Shown here: positions 36,829-46,480 of the stretch, piece by piece
How the letters are laid out: each line of letters begins with the position of its first letter
Position numbering within the stretch: the stretch's first letter is position 1
Source of the DNA: UBA6059 sp965227155
GTDB lineage: Bacteria; Bacteroidota; Bacteroidia; Cytophagales; Cyclobacteriaceae
Assembly: GCA_965227155.1 (NCBI GenBank)
Contig: OZ245731.1
Location: 4,526,001 to 4,590,000, forward strand
Length of the DNA stretch: 64,000 bases
Reading direction: 5' to 3'
Notes under the pieces: generated by a model
What the model was told of the DNA's origin: nothing
The model's database searches: none
The model's input: only the letters and a program-made list of their open reading frames with translations
Position numbers and translations under genes: made by a program

Positions 36829-37513
36829 GAGCCATTTGTAGTTGGTAGTTTTCGTCTAGTATTTTACCATCTTTTATGTAGATGACGCGCTGTGTTTTGG
36901 CCGCTATATCATTTTCATGTGTAACTATAATGATGGTCTTACCCTGTGCATTGACTTCCCTGAAAATCTCCATCACCTCAGCACTGTTTTGGCTGTCCAG
37001 TGCTCCGGTAGGTTCATCTGCCAATATGATTCTGGGGTCAGCGATAAGTGCTCGGGCTATGGCTACCCGCTGCCTTTGGCCGCCAGACATTTCATTAGGT
37101 AGGTGGTGCGCCCAATCCTTTAAGCCTACACGCTCTAAAAATTCCATAGCCTTAAGATTTCGCTTTTTGCGACCTACTTTTTGGTAGTAAAGCGGTAGTG
37201 CTACATTTTCAACAGCATTTTTGAAACTCAGCAGATTGAAAGACTGAAATACAAAACCAATCAGTTGGTTGCGATAAGTGGCGGCCTTGGATTCACTTAA
37301 ATTCCTGATGCTGATATTATCCAACAGATACTCACCTTTATCATAACTATCAAGAATACCCAAAATATTCAGTAAGGTTGATTTCCCTGATCCGGAGGAG
37401 CCCATAATAGAAACCAACTCACCACCATCAATGGTAAGGTCAATGCCTTTTAATACCTGAAGGGATTGCTGGCCCAGGTGATATGATTTTTCGATACCCT
37501 GTAGACTGATCAT
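36821..37513 (-). CDS. ABC transporter ATP-binding protein (MacB/LolD type)
   Basis: A 230-residue ATPase with Walker A GSSGSGKST, signature MSGGQRQRVAIARAL, Walker B ILADEPTGALD and switch His (VTHEND). It energises the two following permeases. MacB normally fuses ATPase and permease; here they are separate genes with a separate adaptor. Exported substrates of this class include peptides, lipoproteins and antibiotics. Confidence 0.94.
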   Translation of the reverse strand: MISLQGIEKSYHLGQQSLQVLKGIDLTIDGGELVSIMGSSGSGKSTLLNILGILDSYDKGEYLLDNISIRNLSESKAATYRNQLIGFVFQSFNLLSFKNAVENVALPLYYQKVGRKKRNLKAMEFLERVGLKDWAHHLPNEMSGGQRQRVAIARALIADPRIILADEPTGALDSQNSAEVMEIFREVNAQGKTIIIVTHENDIAAKTQRVIYIKDGKILDENYQLQMAHV

Positions 37514-37601
37514 GCGATAGGTTTTGAAGCAATATACGATGACCGACTAAAGGGGTATAAATTAGGCTGTCAAAAAATGTCATGATTGTTGTCAATAGGC
37601 A

Positions 37602-37814
37602 TCAGCGAATTTCCCAAATTGAAAAATCCTCACCTTTGCCATAACTGATCAATTCACTCATCCAAAACTGCTCAAGGGTATGAATATCCTTCAATAGGAA
37701 GTCATTAGGATGAACATCCAGAATAACAAACTCGGTTTGCTCTCCATAATTAGTCAACCTGTACTTCTTGTTAGTTCTAAGATTATTAAATGCAATACCC
37801 TGAGACTGTCCCAT
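37602..37814 (-). CDS. Small conserved-looking protein of unknown function
   Basis: A 70-residue protein with no signal peptide (MGQSQGIAFNNLRTNKKYRL; FSIWEIR at the end). It has beta-like alternation and a proper start. No family is recognised. It lies upstream of the ABC operon on the same strand. Confidence 0.55.
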   Translation of the reverse strand: MGQSQGIAFNNLRTNKKYRLTNYGEQTEFVILDVHPNDFLLKDIHTLEQFWMSELISYGKGEDFSIWEIR

Positions 37815-37983
37815 AGCACAAAGCTAATTGAGGCTATATAAAATTGTAGGAATCCTGATTGGAATTATATTTTTTAAAGGCTTATCCAGTAGATTTATGG
37901 ATAAGCTTAAGATAATTAATATCTTAAGTTCGCTATGAATAGAAACTAAAAAATGTTAAAATTGAATTCCTAACCTTAGAATC

Positions 37984-38892
37984 ATGACACACAAAAAGAT
38001 TTTTGACTTATTATCAAAGTCAACACTAGTTTTAGTACTTACAATTTTAGCAGCCTGTGGTGGTTCAGGCGATAAAAAGTCTGAAGAAGCTGCTGAAGAA
38101 TTTGATCAGGCCAAATCACAAATGGCTCAGGATATCGACAAAGTTATCCATGATTTACCAGCACCCTCAGAAATTCCATTTTTACTTCAAGCTACAGGCG
38201 CCGAATATAATTCAGACCTAATCAGCGACCTATCAAAAGCTGAAGACTATCAAACCTCAACGGACAAAGCTGCGTTGAACCTTGGTGTTTATGCAACCGA
38301 TGTGGGTTATCTGGCCTCCTATGAGCAGGTACAGGAAGCATTGAAATACATGGAAGCCTGTCAGATCCTTGCAGAAACAATCGGTATTGCATCTTCATTT
38401 GACCTGGATCTTCTTGCACGCTTCGAAGAAAACCTAGGCAACAGAGATTCTCTTGCAACACTGCTCAATGATGCACTTTATGTAGCTGAATCAAGACTGG
38501 AAAATGATGACCGACTGAATGCTGCAGCACTGGTACTAGCAGGAAGCTTTATGGAAGGTCTTTACATTTCTACCATGGTGATTGAAACATATCCCGAGGA
38601 TATGCTGGATGAGGAAAGCAGAAACGTGATCCTTGAGCCCCTGGTCAAAATTGTATTAGACCAGAAAAAACCTTTGATGGACCTGATCACCTTAATGAAT
38701 GATCTGCCCGAAGATGAAATGATCAATTACATGATAGAGGAGCTTAATGTGCTTAAGTACATTTATCAGGATGAATTGAACAAGATTGAAGAAAAAATCA
38801 AAAACAACACTGGTGATTATGTGCTAACAAAAGATGTACTGTCAAACATCACCTATGAAATTAAGCGAATAAGAAAGGCTATTCGTGAGTAA
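37984..38892 (+). CDS. Helical lipoprotein of unknown function
   Basis: A 302-residue protein with lipobox ILAAC (Cys about residue 22), then a charged linker and a mainly helical mature part (LLQATGAEYNSDLISDLSKA, YMEACQILAETIGIASSFDL). It is probably anchored in the envelope. No catalytic motif is seen. A terminator follows at 38913. Confidence 0.75.
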   Translation: MTHKKIFDLLSKSTLVLVLTILAACGGSGDKKSEEAAEEFDQAKSQMAQDIDKVIHDLPAPSEIPFLLQATGAEYNSDLISDLSKAEDYQTSTDKAALNLGVYATDVGYLASYEQVQEALKYMEACQILAETIGIASSFDLDLLARFEENLGNRDSLATLLNDALYVAESRLENDDRLNAAALVLAGSFMEGLYISTMVIETYPEDMLDEESRNVILEPLVKIVLDQKKPLMDLITLMNDLPEDEMINYMIEELNVLKYIYQDELNKIEEKIKNNTGDYVLTKDVLSNITYEIKRIRKAIRE

Positions 38893-38912
38893 TAAATTAA
38901 AAAGGCGTTATC

Positions 38913-38945
38913 AAAAGCATTGAAAATTGATTCAATGCTTTTTTT
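38913..38945 (+). terminator. Terminator after the lipoprotein gene
   Basis: Perfect stem AAAGCATTGAA (38914-38924) and TTCAATGCTTT (38931-38941) with a T run. Confidence 0.85.
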
Positions 38946-38979
38946 ATCTTTCATTCAGTCTTAATCCTATTCTCGCTTC

Positions 38980-41900
38980 ATGAGTGAAAAACTTCTAAAA
39001 GTCATTATTGAGCTGCTGGCCATAGTAGCCAAAGAAGATGATGTCACCGCAGATGAGGTACAGTCTATCAAGGAATTCCTGCAGGAAAATGTAAACCGAT
39101 CAGATGTAAAACGGTATCTCGCCTATTTTCATGAATGTGTTGATAGAATCGAGAATGAGGATAAAGGGCTTGAGGGCGATAAGCAAAGTATTGCCAAACT
39201 TACCAAAAGAGTAAATGCCGAGCTGACCCAACAACAAAAATTGGTGGTAATGCTGGATCTGATGGAACTCATCGTAGCAGATGGCACCATCAGTGACAGA
39301 GAAAAAATCCTGGTCTATTTTATTGGAGAATGCTTCAATTTTTCAAGGAAGGTTAATGACCATATCCGAAGCTATGTAGTCACTACAGATAGAGAGCGCT
39401 TTGCAGTCGATAGTGTGCTGGTAGCTGATACAGGTGAGGACGACATCAGGGCACGACACATGAAGCTTGAAAAAATGCCGGGTTTACTGGCCTTTTTCAG
39501 GATACCGTCACTGGATACCTATTTTGTGAAGTATGTAGGGCCAGCAGCTTTGTTATTGAATGGCTTACCACTTAAACCCAACAGAGTTAAAGTCTTTCCT
39601 CCCGGCTCTACAATCAAAGGACAAAATCTTAGCACAGTCTATTTCAGCGATGTAGTTGGCACTTACAGAAAAGAAACACATGACACGCATATTTCATTTG
39701 TAGCCGAGGATGTCAGCTACAAGTTCAAGAACGGTAATATTGGTCTCGTGGACATCAACCTGGCCGAAGGTAGCGGTAAGCTGGTTGGCATCATGGGCGG
39801 TAGTGGTGCTGGAAAGTCCACTCTTTTCAATGTCCTCAATGGCAACGATGCGCCAGCCGCAGGGTCAGTAAGAATCAATGGTATAGATATCCATAAAAAT
39901 AAAGATAAAATAGAGGGGCTGATCGGCTATGTTCCTCAGGATGATTTGCTGATGGAGGATTTAACTGTGTACCAAAACCTCTATTATGCTGCAAAATTGT
40001 GCTTTGCCTCTTATTCTGAGGAAAGACTAAAGGCGCTGGTAAACAAAACCCTATCCGCTTTGGGCCTGTCGGAGACGCGCGACCTCAAAGTGGGCAACCC
40101 ACTACAGAAAACCATTTCAGGTGGTCAAAGAAAGCGACTCAACATCGGACTGGAACTCCTGCGTGAGCCTTCTGTCATGTTCGTTGATGAACCTACAAGT
40201 GGCCTTTCATCACGGGATTCGGAGAATATCATGGACCTTTTGAAAGAGTTATCACTCAAAGGAAAAATGGTCTTTGTAGTCATTCACCAGCCGTCATCAG
40301 ACATTTTTAAGATGTTTGATAAGCTGCTGATCCTGGATGTAGGTGGCTACCAGATTTATTATGGCAATCCCGTAGAAGCAGTACACTACTTCAAAGGGAT
40401 CGTAGATATGGTCGACAAAGACCAGGCGGCTTGTATAGAATGTGGTAATGTCAATCCTGAGCAGATATTCAACATCATAGAATCTAAGGTAGTAGATGAA
40501 TATGGCCAATTCACACCACAGCGCAGGTTCAATGCCAAGGATTGGTATGAATTCTTCACACAAAGCAGGCAGATCCAAAATGTAGAGGAGCAAAAAGAAA
40601 AGCCCAAAAAATCCCTGAATATCCCAAATAAGGTCAAACAGCTGGGTGTTTTTATCTCACGGGATGTCCTCAGTAAAATCAGCAATAAGCAGTATATGGT
40701 AATCAATATGCTGGAAGCACCACTATTGGCCTTCTTGCTGGCGATTATCGTAAGGTACAGCCCTTCTGATGTGCCCTATACCTTTAGGGATAACCTGAAT
40801 ATGCCTGCGTTCTTCTTTATGAGTGTGATTGTTTCCCTTTTTATGGGCCTTACAATTAGTGCTGAAGAGATCATCAGAGACCGTAAAATTCTGAAGCGTG
40901 AGGCTTTCCTCAACCTGAGCCGATTCAGCTATTTGCTATCCAAAACATCAATCCTATTCTTCATATCCGCTGTACAATCTTTATTGTTTGTCTTGATAGG
41001 CAGCCTGATTCTGGAAATTTCTGATTTCGGCTGGCCTTATTTCCTTGTGCTGTTTTCAGTTTCCTGCTTTGCCAATATCCTTGGTCTGAATATTTCTTCT
41101 GCGTTCAACTCGGCAGTTACCATTTATATCCTCATCCCCCTACTGATCATTCCTCAATTGATATTAAGTGGTGTAGTCGTAGGTTTTGATAAACTGAATC
41201 CTGTACTAACGACTGAAGATAAAGTGCCGATCATAGGTGAAATTATGGCCTCCAGATGGGCCTACGAGGCATTGGCAGTGACACAGTTCAAGCATAATCC
41301 ATTTGAGGAGCGGTTCTACGAATTTGACCGGGCCATCGCGCAGGGTGAGTACAAAACCATTTATCTTATACCCCGACTGGTTTCCGAACTGGATTTTTGC
41401 CATTTGCATCTCAACAGCAAAGATCCTGAAATCAGGGAGAAAATGGAAAGTAGCCTTCGACTGGTCCAGAATGAGTTTAAAAAAGAACTAAGCTTTATTG
41501 GCGAGGATAAGTTTCCTAAGGTGGATGAACTCACTTTGGCCAACTTCGACACAGAACTGTTTGAAGAGTCAATTGAATTTTTGAAGGCACTTCGTAAATA
41601 CCATAACCTCAAGCGCAATAAGGCCACAAGTACCAAAGACCAGATGATTGCTGACATTAGCAGATCACCTGAAGAAAAAGAAGAGTTTCTGCACCAGCGT
41701 GATAAATACCAAAACGAAAGCATCATCCATATCATCAAAAACACCAATACCGATATTCGCATCATTAGGGAAGGTGATGAATTGATTCAGAAAGTGTACC
41801 CTATTTATGCGCGAGATGATTTCCCCGATTCCCCGTTTGATTTTAGAACTAATTTCTATTATCCGGAGAAGCATTTCCTGGGGCGATATTATGACACTTT

Positions 41901-41997
41901 AAATTTCAATGTGGCTATTATTTGGATCATGACCATTTTCCTTTTTGTGACATTGTATTTTGATGTATTGAGGAGAATGGTAAGCGGAAAATCATAA
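38980..41997 (+). CDS. ABCG-type transporter (ATPase fused to permease) with N-terminal TerB-like domain
   Basis: A 1005-residue protein. Residues 1-150 are helical and resemble TerB (AIVAKEDDVTADEVQSIKEF; LMELIVADGTISDREKILVY). An ATPase follows: Walker A GGSGAGKST (about residue 273), signature SGGQRKRL (about 380), Walker B VMFVDEPTSGL. The rest is an ABC-2 permease with five or six helices (about 575-760) and a last helix at about 975-995. A long charged loop lies before that helix. Fused ATPase-permease half transporters of this order resemble the eukaryotic White family. The substrate is unknown. Confidence 0.88.
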   Translation: MSEKLLKVIIELLAIVAKEDDVTADEVQSIKEFLQENVNRSDVKRYLAYFHECVDRIENEDKGLEGDKQSIAKLTKRVNAELTQQQKLVVMLDLMELIVADGTISDREKILVYFIGECFNFSRKVNDHIRSYVVTTDRERFAVDSVLVADTGEDDIRARHMKLEKMPGLLAFFRIPSLDTYFVKYVGPAALLLNGLPLKPNRVKVFPPGSTIKGQNLSTVYFSDVVGTYRKETHDTHISFVAEDVSYKFKNGNIGLVDINLAEGSGKLVGIMGGSGAGKSTLFNVLNGNDAPAAGSVRINGIDIHKNKDKIEGLIGYVPQDDLLMEDLTVYQNLYYAAKLCFASYSEERLKALVNKTLSALGLSETRDLKVGNPLQKTISGGQRKRLNIGLELLREPSVMFVDEPTSGLSSRDSENIMDLLKELSLKGKMVFVVIHQPSSDIFKMFDKLLILDVGGYQIYYGNPVEAVHYFKGIVDMVDKDQAACIECGNVNPEQIFNIIESKVVDEYGQFTPQRRFNAKDWYEFFTQSRQIQNVEEQKEKPKKSLNIPNKVKQLGVFISRDVLSKISNKQYMVINMLEAPLLAFLLAIIVRYSPSDVPYTFRDNLNMPAFFFMSVIVSLFMGLTISAEEIIRDRKILKREAFLNLSRFSYLLSKTSILFFISAVQSLLFVLIGSLILEISDFGWPYFLVLFSVSCFANILGLNISSAFNSAVTIYILIPLLIIPQLILSGVVVGFDKLNPVLTTEDKVPIIGEIMASRWAYEALAVTQFKHNPFEERFYEFDRAIAQGEYKTIYLIPRLVSELDFCHLHLNSKDPEIREKMESSLRLVQNEFKKELSFIGEDKFPKVDELTLANFDTELFEESIEFLKALRKYHNLKRNKATSTKDQMIADISRSPEEKEEFLHQRDKYQNESIIHIIKNTNTDIRIIREGDELIQKVYPIYARDDFPDSPFDFRTNFYYPEKHFLGRYYDTLNFNVAIIWIMTIFLFVTLYFDVLRRMVSGKS

Positions 41998-42001
41998 GTA
42001 G

Positions 42002-42772
42002 ATGTTCTTTTATTTGTCTAAAACGGTAAGCGTATTGGCTATGCCGTTAAGCCTAGTATTTCTATTTTTGGTTGCCAGTTTTTTAATAAAACATTCCAAA
42101 TGGCGTAAATACGCTAGAATCATAGCATTTGCCCTACTTTTCTTGTTTACCAATCCCTTAATTGTTAGATATACCTATCTGTGGTGGGAAATGCCTGCCC
42201 TCACTTATAGCGAACTGGAAAAAAAACATGAATATGCTGTCGTTCTGACCGGCATGCTCGATTTGGATGGATTCCCTGACGACCGTATCCATTTTGGGGA
42301 ATCTGTAGATCGAATTGTGCAAGGTATCATGCTTTACAAAAAAGGGTTGGTGAAAAAAATCCTTATCAGCGGAGGTACCGGAAGCCTGATCCATCCTGAT
42401 CTTAAAGAAGCACCTCGCCTGTATGAATTTGCCAGGGATTTTGGGGTTCCGGATTCTGTGATCATAGTGGAATCAGCATCCAGAAATACATATGAAAATG
42501 CAAAATTCACTAAGCTTTGGCTTCAGGAAAATGATACCAGGGTAAACGGTGTTTTGTTGGTTACATCCTCATTTCATATGAGAAGAAGCCTGGCTTGTTT
42601 TGATAAACAAAATCTGGAGGTAACTGCTTTCCCGGTTGACTACTCTTACAAAGAGTTTTATTGGACTCCCAACGAAATCATTATCCCCTCCCCTGATGCT
42701 TTGCGTACCTGGCACAGGTTATTTAAGGAATGGCTGGGAATGACTGCCTATTGGCTGGCGGGATACATTTAA
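42002..42772 (+). CDS. YdcF/SanA-like DUF218 membrane protein
   Basis: A 256-residue protein with two N-terminal helices and a DUF218 domain (YAVVLTGMLDL; KILISGGTGSLI; VESASRNTYENAKF; VLLVTSSFHMRRSLACF). Relatives (SanA, ElyC, YdcF) act in cell-envelope integrity or bind S-adenosylmethionine. It starts 4 bases after the transporter stop, so they are probably co-transcribed. Confidence 0.9.
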   Translation: MFFYLSKTVSVLAMPLSLVFLFLVASFLIKHSKWRKYARIIAFALLFLFTNPLIVRYTYLWWEMPALTYSELEKKHEYAVVLTGMLDLDGFPDDRIHFGESVDRIVQGIMLYKKGLVKKILISGGTGSLIHPDLKEAPRLYEFARDFGVPDSVIIVESASRNTYENAKFTKLWLQENDTRVNGVLLVTSSFHMRRSLACFDKQNLEVTAFPVDYSYKEFYWTPNEIIIPSPDALRTWHRLFKEWLGMTAYWLAGYI

Positions 42773-42936
42773 TTTAGCTCAGATTATCCCTCGCCTTGAG
42801 AGGATTATGGGGAGTTAGTTGAAAAAATTGCCCAACTAAATGATATTGAACCTGTCATTAATCGACAATTTATAATCTCTGGTAGAAAAGACTGATATTT
42901 TTATCAATCTTGCAATATCACCCTACCTCTAATACC

Positions 42937-42944
42937 TATATTTG
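42937..42944 (+). promoter_or_regulatory. Putative -7 box TATATTTG
   Basis: An exact TAnnTTTG match 28 bases before the start of the HAD gene. The closest TTG upstream is 24 bases away, longer than the usual 19. Confidence 0.45.
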
Positions 42945-42972
42945 AACCGGAATATTGATAAAGGGAAAGCTT

Positions 42973-43374
42973 ATGAGATCATTGCTTATAGCTGTGGATT
43001 TTGACGGAACAATTGTAGATCATGAATATCCCAAAATTGGAAAGGAAAAGCTATTTGCATTCCAGACATTGAGGGCCTTACAGGACAAAGGACATAGGCT
43101 GGTGCTTTGGACAATCAGGGAAGGAAAAACCCTGGATGACGCAGTAGAATATTGCAGGTCAAATGGTGTGGAATTTTACGCCGTGAATGAAACTTTCCCG
43201 GGTGAGGGTTTTCAACAAGGGCAAAGTAGAAAAGTAAATGCCGATATTTTTATTGATGACCGAAATGTGGGCGGTTTTCTTGGTTGGGGCGAGATATGGC
43301 GAGCCATAGAAGGTGACGACCTTGAATATCAGAATGGCAAAAAAGAAAGCTTCTTAAGCCGTTTGTTTAAGTGA
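42973..43374 (+). CDS. Small HAD-like hydrolase (BT0820-type)
   Basis: A 133-residue HAD-like protein. It has the nucleophile motif VDFDGTIVD (first Asp nucleophile, second acid/base), LVLWTIREGKT, and the late acidic motif IFIDDRN. These are phosphotransferase motifs, but the core is short and lacks a cap. ATG at 42973 was chosen over TTG at 42955. It overlaps the convergent esterase gene by 21 bases. Confidence 0.85.
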   Translation: MRSLLIAVDFDGTIVDHEYPKIGKEKLFAFQTLRALQDKGHRLVLWTIREGKTLDDAVEYCRSNGVEFYAVNETFPGEGFQQGQSRKVNADIFIDDRNVGGFLGWGEIWRAIEGDDLEYQNGKKESFLSRLFK

Positions 43375-44238
43375 TTTAAGATTAAGCTCAAAAGCCCAAT
43401 CCAAAAACTCAGGAAATACAGACGACCAGGTATCAAAATTGTGTTGTCCCCCTTCAATCTCATTATATACAATACGTGTCGATGGATAGCCCCTGTTTTT
43501 CAATGCTTTTATCACATCCAGTGTGTCATCAATGGCATCAATCACTCCATTGTTATTCCTGTCGCAGGTCTCATCTTCGGTACCAGCCTGAAACCAATAA
43601 GAAAGATTGGGCACTTCACTCGCATCAGCAATGGTCTGATGCATAATTCTGTGAGCGTCCGGGTCATCACCTAAAGGTTGGCTTCTCCACCAAAAGCTAC
43701 CGGAAAAAACCCCCACTTTGCCAAACCAACGGCTATAATGCCATGCAATATCCATAGCACTTAAGCCACCTAAACTAAAGCCTGCAATTACTGTATCGGC
43801 AGCATCCTTCAGTACCCGGTAATGCTTATAGAGATAAGGCACCAATTCTCTGATAACAAAATACTGATAGAGTTTTGCTTTTTGTCCACGGTTAAGGTAA
43901 TCCAATTGCCCCGCAGTACCATATTCTTCGATACGATCTCCGGCATGAATCCCAATAACTACAAATTCCTTTTTAGTTTGAAAATGAATTTGCTTCAGAA
44001 TCTCTGACAGCCCTAGTGCCTTACAGTCCTGACCATCATTTAATAGTAATGCAGGATAGAAATGGGGCTGAAATACCCTGTAAGATTCTGGAAGATATAA
44101 ATCTACCCTTACTTTTCTCTTCAAATACTTTGACCTGAGGGTAAGCTCATGAATGATCAAGCTACCATCAATATGCTCTGTTTTATAGGATAAAAAGGGT
44201 TTGAATTCAAAAAAATGCAAAAGACTTCTATTTACCAC
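43354..44238 (-). CDS. Alpha/beta-hydrolase (enterochelin esterase-like)
   Basis: A 294-residue esterase of the PF00756 type. The nucleophile elbow is GFSLGG, with the oxyanion-type segment LLLNDGQDCKALG and a candidate catalytic His in GGQHNFDTW. A loop DRNNNGVIDAIDD fits the calcium-binding DxNxDGxIxxxD pattern of EF-hands. There is no signal peptide. The start is GTG at 44238. It lies head-to-head with a second esterase gene at 44673. Confidence 0.85.
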   Translation of the reverse strand: MVNRSLLHFFEFKPFLSYKTEHIDGSLIIHELTLRSKYLKRKVRVDLYLPESYRVFQPHFYPALLLNDGQDCKALGLSEILKQIHFQTKKEFVVIGIHAGDRIEEYGTAGQLDYLNRGQKAKLYQYFVIRELVPYLYKHYRVLKDAADTVIAGFSLGGLSAMDIAWHYSRWFGKVGVFSGSFWWRSQPLGDDPDAHRIMHQTIADASEVPNLSYWFQAGTEDETCDRNNNGVIDAIDDTLDVIKALKNRGYPSTRIVYNEIEGGQHNFDTWSSVFPEFLDWAFELNLKSLKQTA

Positions 44239-44672
44239 AAAGCTACTTTGATCGACCTTAATTAGCAGCCATGCCCATGTATTTTTATTGGCTTATACGC
44301 CATGGATAGTGTCTCTTCGCCTTGGATTGTATCCACCTCCATGGATTGTGCCCTCACAATCCATAATGCTGAAACTATATCTCGCTCAAGTCATGGATTG
44401 AGTCTCCTGCGCTGTGGATTGTGTCCTCACAATCCAATTTATCCACACTCATAGATGAATTACGACCTCACATTCCATTTTATCTAACCCAATTGCCTTA
44501 TAATTATACACTACTTAAATCCCACAAAACAATATTGAGTCAATTGAAACTTATTTAAAAGTCAGGCAATCGATTGCATAACCATTTCCCCATAATCCAA
44601 AATATTATTTTATAGATTAAGCTTTTTTAGGTAATTTCGAGGAAAATATTTCGTCTCCCTAAAAACATCATC
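44239..44672. repeat. Intergenic region with palindromes of the GTG-YCCY-CAC family
   Basis: A 434-base gap between divergent genes. ATGGATTGTG/CACAATCCAT with loop CCCT lies at 44341-44364, and TGGATTGTG/CACAATCCA with loop TCCT at 44415-44436. Two degenerate relatives lie at about 44300-44340. The rest is AT-rich, and I see no gene. Confidence 0.8.
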
Positions 44673-45377
44673 TTGAAAGAAGAATATTTAAAGTGGTATT
44701 CACCGAACCTTAGCATGGATATCGAAATGCTGGTTTTCGGTCATGCCGGTTACCCGGTAATCATATTTCCATCTACAAAAGGCCGATACTACGAGAGCAA
44801 AGATTTCAAGTTGATTGAATCGGCAAGGTGGTTTTTAGATCAGGGCCTGGTGAAAATTTACTGTCCTGATAGCATTGACGCACACAGCTGGTACAATAGG
44901 TCTATTCATCCGGCCGACAGGGTAAAAAACCACATGTGGTACGACAAGTTTGTAGAGCATGAATTAGTGCATCCTATCCGTAACAACCATGGCTTCAATA
45001 AAGTATGTGTAGCGGGGGCAAGCTTTGGTGGCTTTCATGCAGCCAATTTTGCATTTCGTCACCCCAACCTGGTGAGCCACATGTTTTCAATGAGCGGTGC
45101 CTTTGATGCCAGCTCATTCATGGATGGATATAGAGATGAAAACTTCTATTTTAATAATCCTGTAGATTTTATGCCGGATAATAATCACCCCGATTTGTGG
45201 AATATGAAAATTGTTTTGGGAGCGGGTGAATGGGATATTTGCTTAGATGCAAACCGCAGAATGTCTGATATCCTTAGAAATAAGGGTATAGATCACTGGT
45301 TTGATGTAAGACGCTGGGCCGTACACGACTGGCCTATTTGGCGCGATATGTTTCCACATTACCTTTCCTTATTGTAA
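44673..45377 (+). CDS. Putative esterase (alpha/beta hydrolase)
   Basis: A 234-residue PF00756-type esterase with nucleophile elbow GASFGG and a candidate His in WAVHDWP near the C-terminus. There is no signal peptide, so it is cytoplasmic. The start is TTG at 44673; no ATG fits. It begins a run of peptide-bond-forming enzymes and could release or trim their product. Confidence 0.85.
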   Translation: MKEEYLKWYSPNLSMDIEMLVFGHAGYPVIIFPSTKGRYYESKDFKLIESARWFLDQGLVKIYCPDSIDAHSWYNRSIHPADRVKNHMWYDKFVEHELVHPIRNNHGFNKVCVAGASFGGFHAANFAFRHPNLVSHMFSMSGAFDASSFMDGYRDENFYFNNPVDFMPDNNHPDLWNMKIVLGAGEWDICLDANRRMSDILRNKGIDHWFDVRRWAVHDWPIWRDMFPHYLSLL

Positions 45378-45399
45378 CTTCCACTAAAACTCAAAGACT

Positions 45400-46455
45400 A
45401 TGAAAAAAATCGGTATACTGTTCGGCCAGGAAAATACTTTCCCCTGGGCTTTTATAGACCGTGTCAACCAGAAAAATGTTAAAGGCATTGTTGCTGAAGC
45501 GGTAACTATCGATATGGTGCAGCAGGCAGCGCCTACGGAATATGCGGTGATCATTGACCGTATTTCTCAAGATGTACCCTTTTACAGAGCTTATTTGAAA
45601 AATGCAGCTTCAACAGGTACGGCCGTAATCAATAATCCCTTTTGGTGGAGTGCTGATGAGAAGTTTTTCAATAACGCATTGGCTGAAAAAATCGGGTTGC
45701 CGGTACCTAAAACAGTATTGCTACCATCACACCATAGGCCTGACAGTACCGATGAAAACTCTTTCCGCAATATGATATTCCCCATGAGCTGGGAAAAAGT
45801 GTTTGATTACATAGGTTTTCCTGCCTACATGAAGCCCTTTGCGGGCGGTGGATGGAAAAATGTCTATAAGGTAAAAGATGCCAATGATCTTTTTCTGAAG
45901 CATGCAGAGACCCATCAATTGGTGATGATGCTACAGGAGGAAATCGTATTTGAAGAATATTTCAGATGTTATTACCTGGGTGGGGATAGAGTCCATATTA
46001 TGCCTTATGAGCCAAGAAATCCATTCCACGAAAGATATATCAAGCAACCTCAGGATTTTGATCCTAAGCTGATCAAGACGGTTAGAGATTACACCATAAA
46101 GCTGAACCATGCTTTGGGATATGACTTCAATACGGTGGAATTTGCAGTAAGAGATGGCGTTCCTTATGCTATTGATTTCTGCAACCCTGCTCCGGATGCA
46201 GATATCAACTCTGTTGGAGAAGCCAATTACGAATGGATTGTTGAAAATGCAGCTGAAATGGCCATTGAAAGAGCGAAAGCACATAAAGATGGACAGCTGA
46301 ACCTTACCTGGGGTTCTTTCATAACCGAAGGCATTCAAAAGCCAGCTCCGGCGAAGAAAGCTGCTCCGGCAAAAAAGCCGGCTGCCAAGACAGCTAAGGC
46401 TACACCTGCCAAAAAAGCAACTAAAGCTGCTACCAGCAAAAAGTCCGGTAAATAA
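45400..46455 (+). CDS. ATP-grasp ligase with Lys/Ala/Pro-rich tail
   Basis: A 351-residue ATP-grasp protein. Typical segments are FPAYMKPFAGGGWKNVYKV (ATP lysine and loop), LVMMLQEEI, and VEFAVRDGVPYAIDFCNPAP (metal-binding acids). ATP-grasp enzymes join a carboxylate to an amine through an acyl-phosphate. The last 35 residues are a repeated Lys-Ala-Pro-Ala tail like histone H1 or mycobacterial DNA-binding tails. Its neighbours are a GCS2 ligase and an amidotransferase. Confidence 0.9.
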   Translation: MKKIGILFGQENTFPWAFIDRVNQKNVKGIVAEAVTIDMVQQAAPTEYAVIIDRISQDVPFYRAYLKNAASTGTAVINNPFWWSADEKFFNNALAEKIGLPVPKTVLLPSHHRPDSTDENSFRNMIFPMSWEKVFDYIGFPAYMKPFAGGGWKNVYKVKDANDLFLKHAETHQLVMMLQEEIVFEEYFRCYYLGGDRVHIMPYEPRNPFHERYIKQPQDFDPKLIKTVRDYTIKLNHALGYDFNTVEFAVRDGVPYAIDFCNPAPDADINSVGEANYEWIVENAAEMAIERAKAHKDGQLNLTWGSFITEGIQKPAPAKKAAPAKKPAAKTAKATPAKKATKAATSKKSGK

Positions 46456-46480
46456 TTGATTAAACTGTAATTCTAAGCTT

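Noticed and set aside
44239..44672. tRNA gene in the gap
   Set aside because: The hairpins match the GTG-YCCY-CAC palindromes; no anticodon or T-loop pattern is present.
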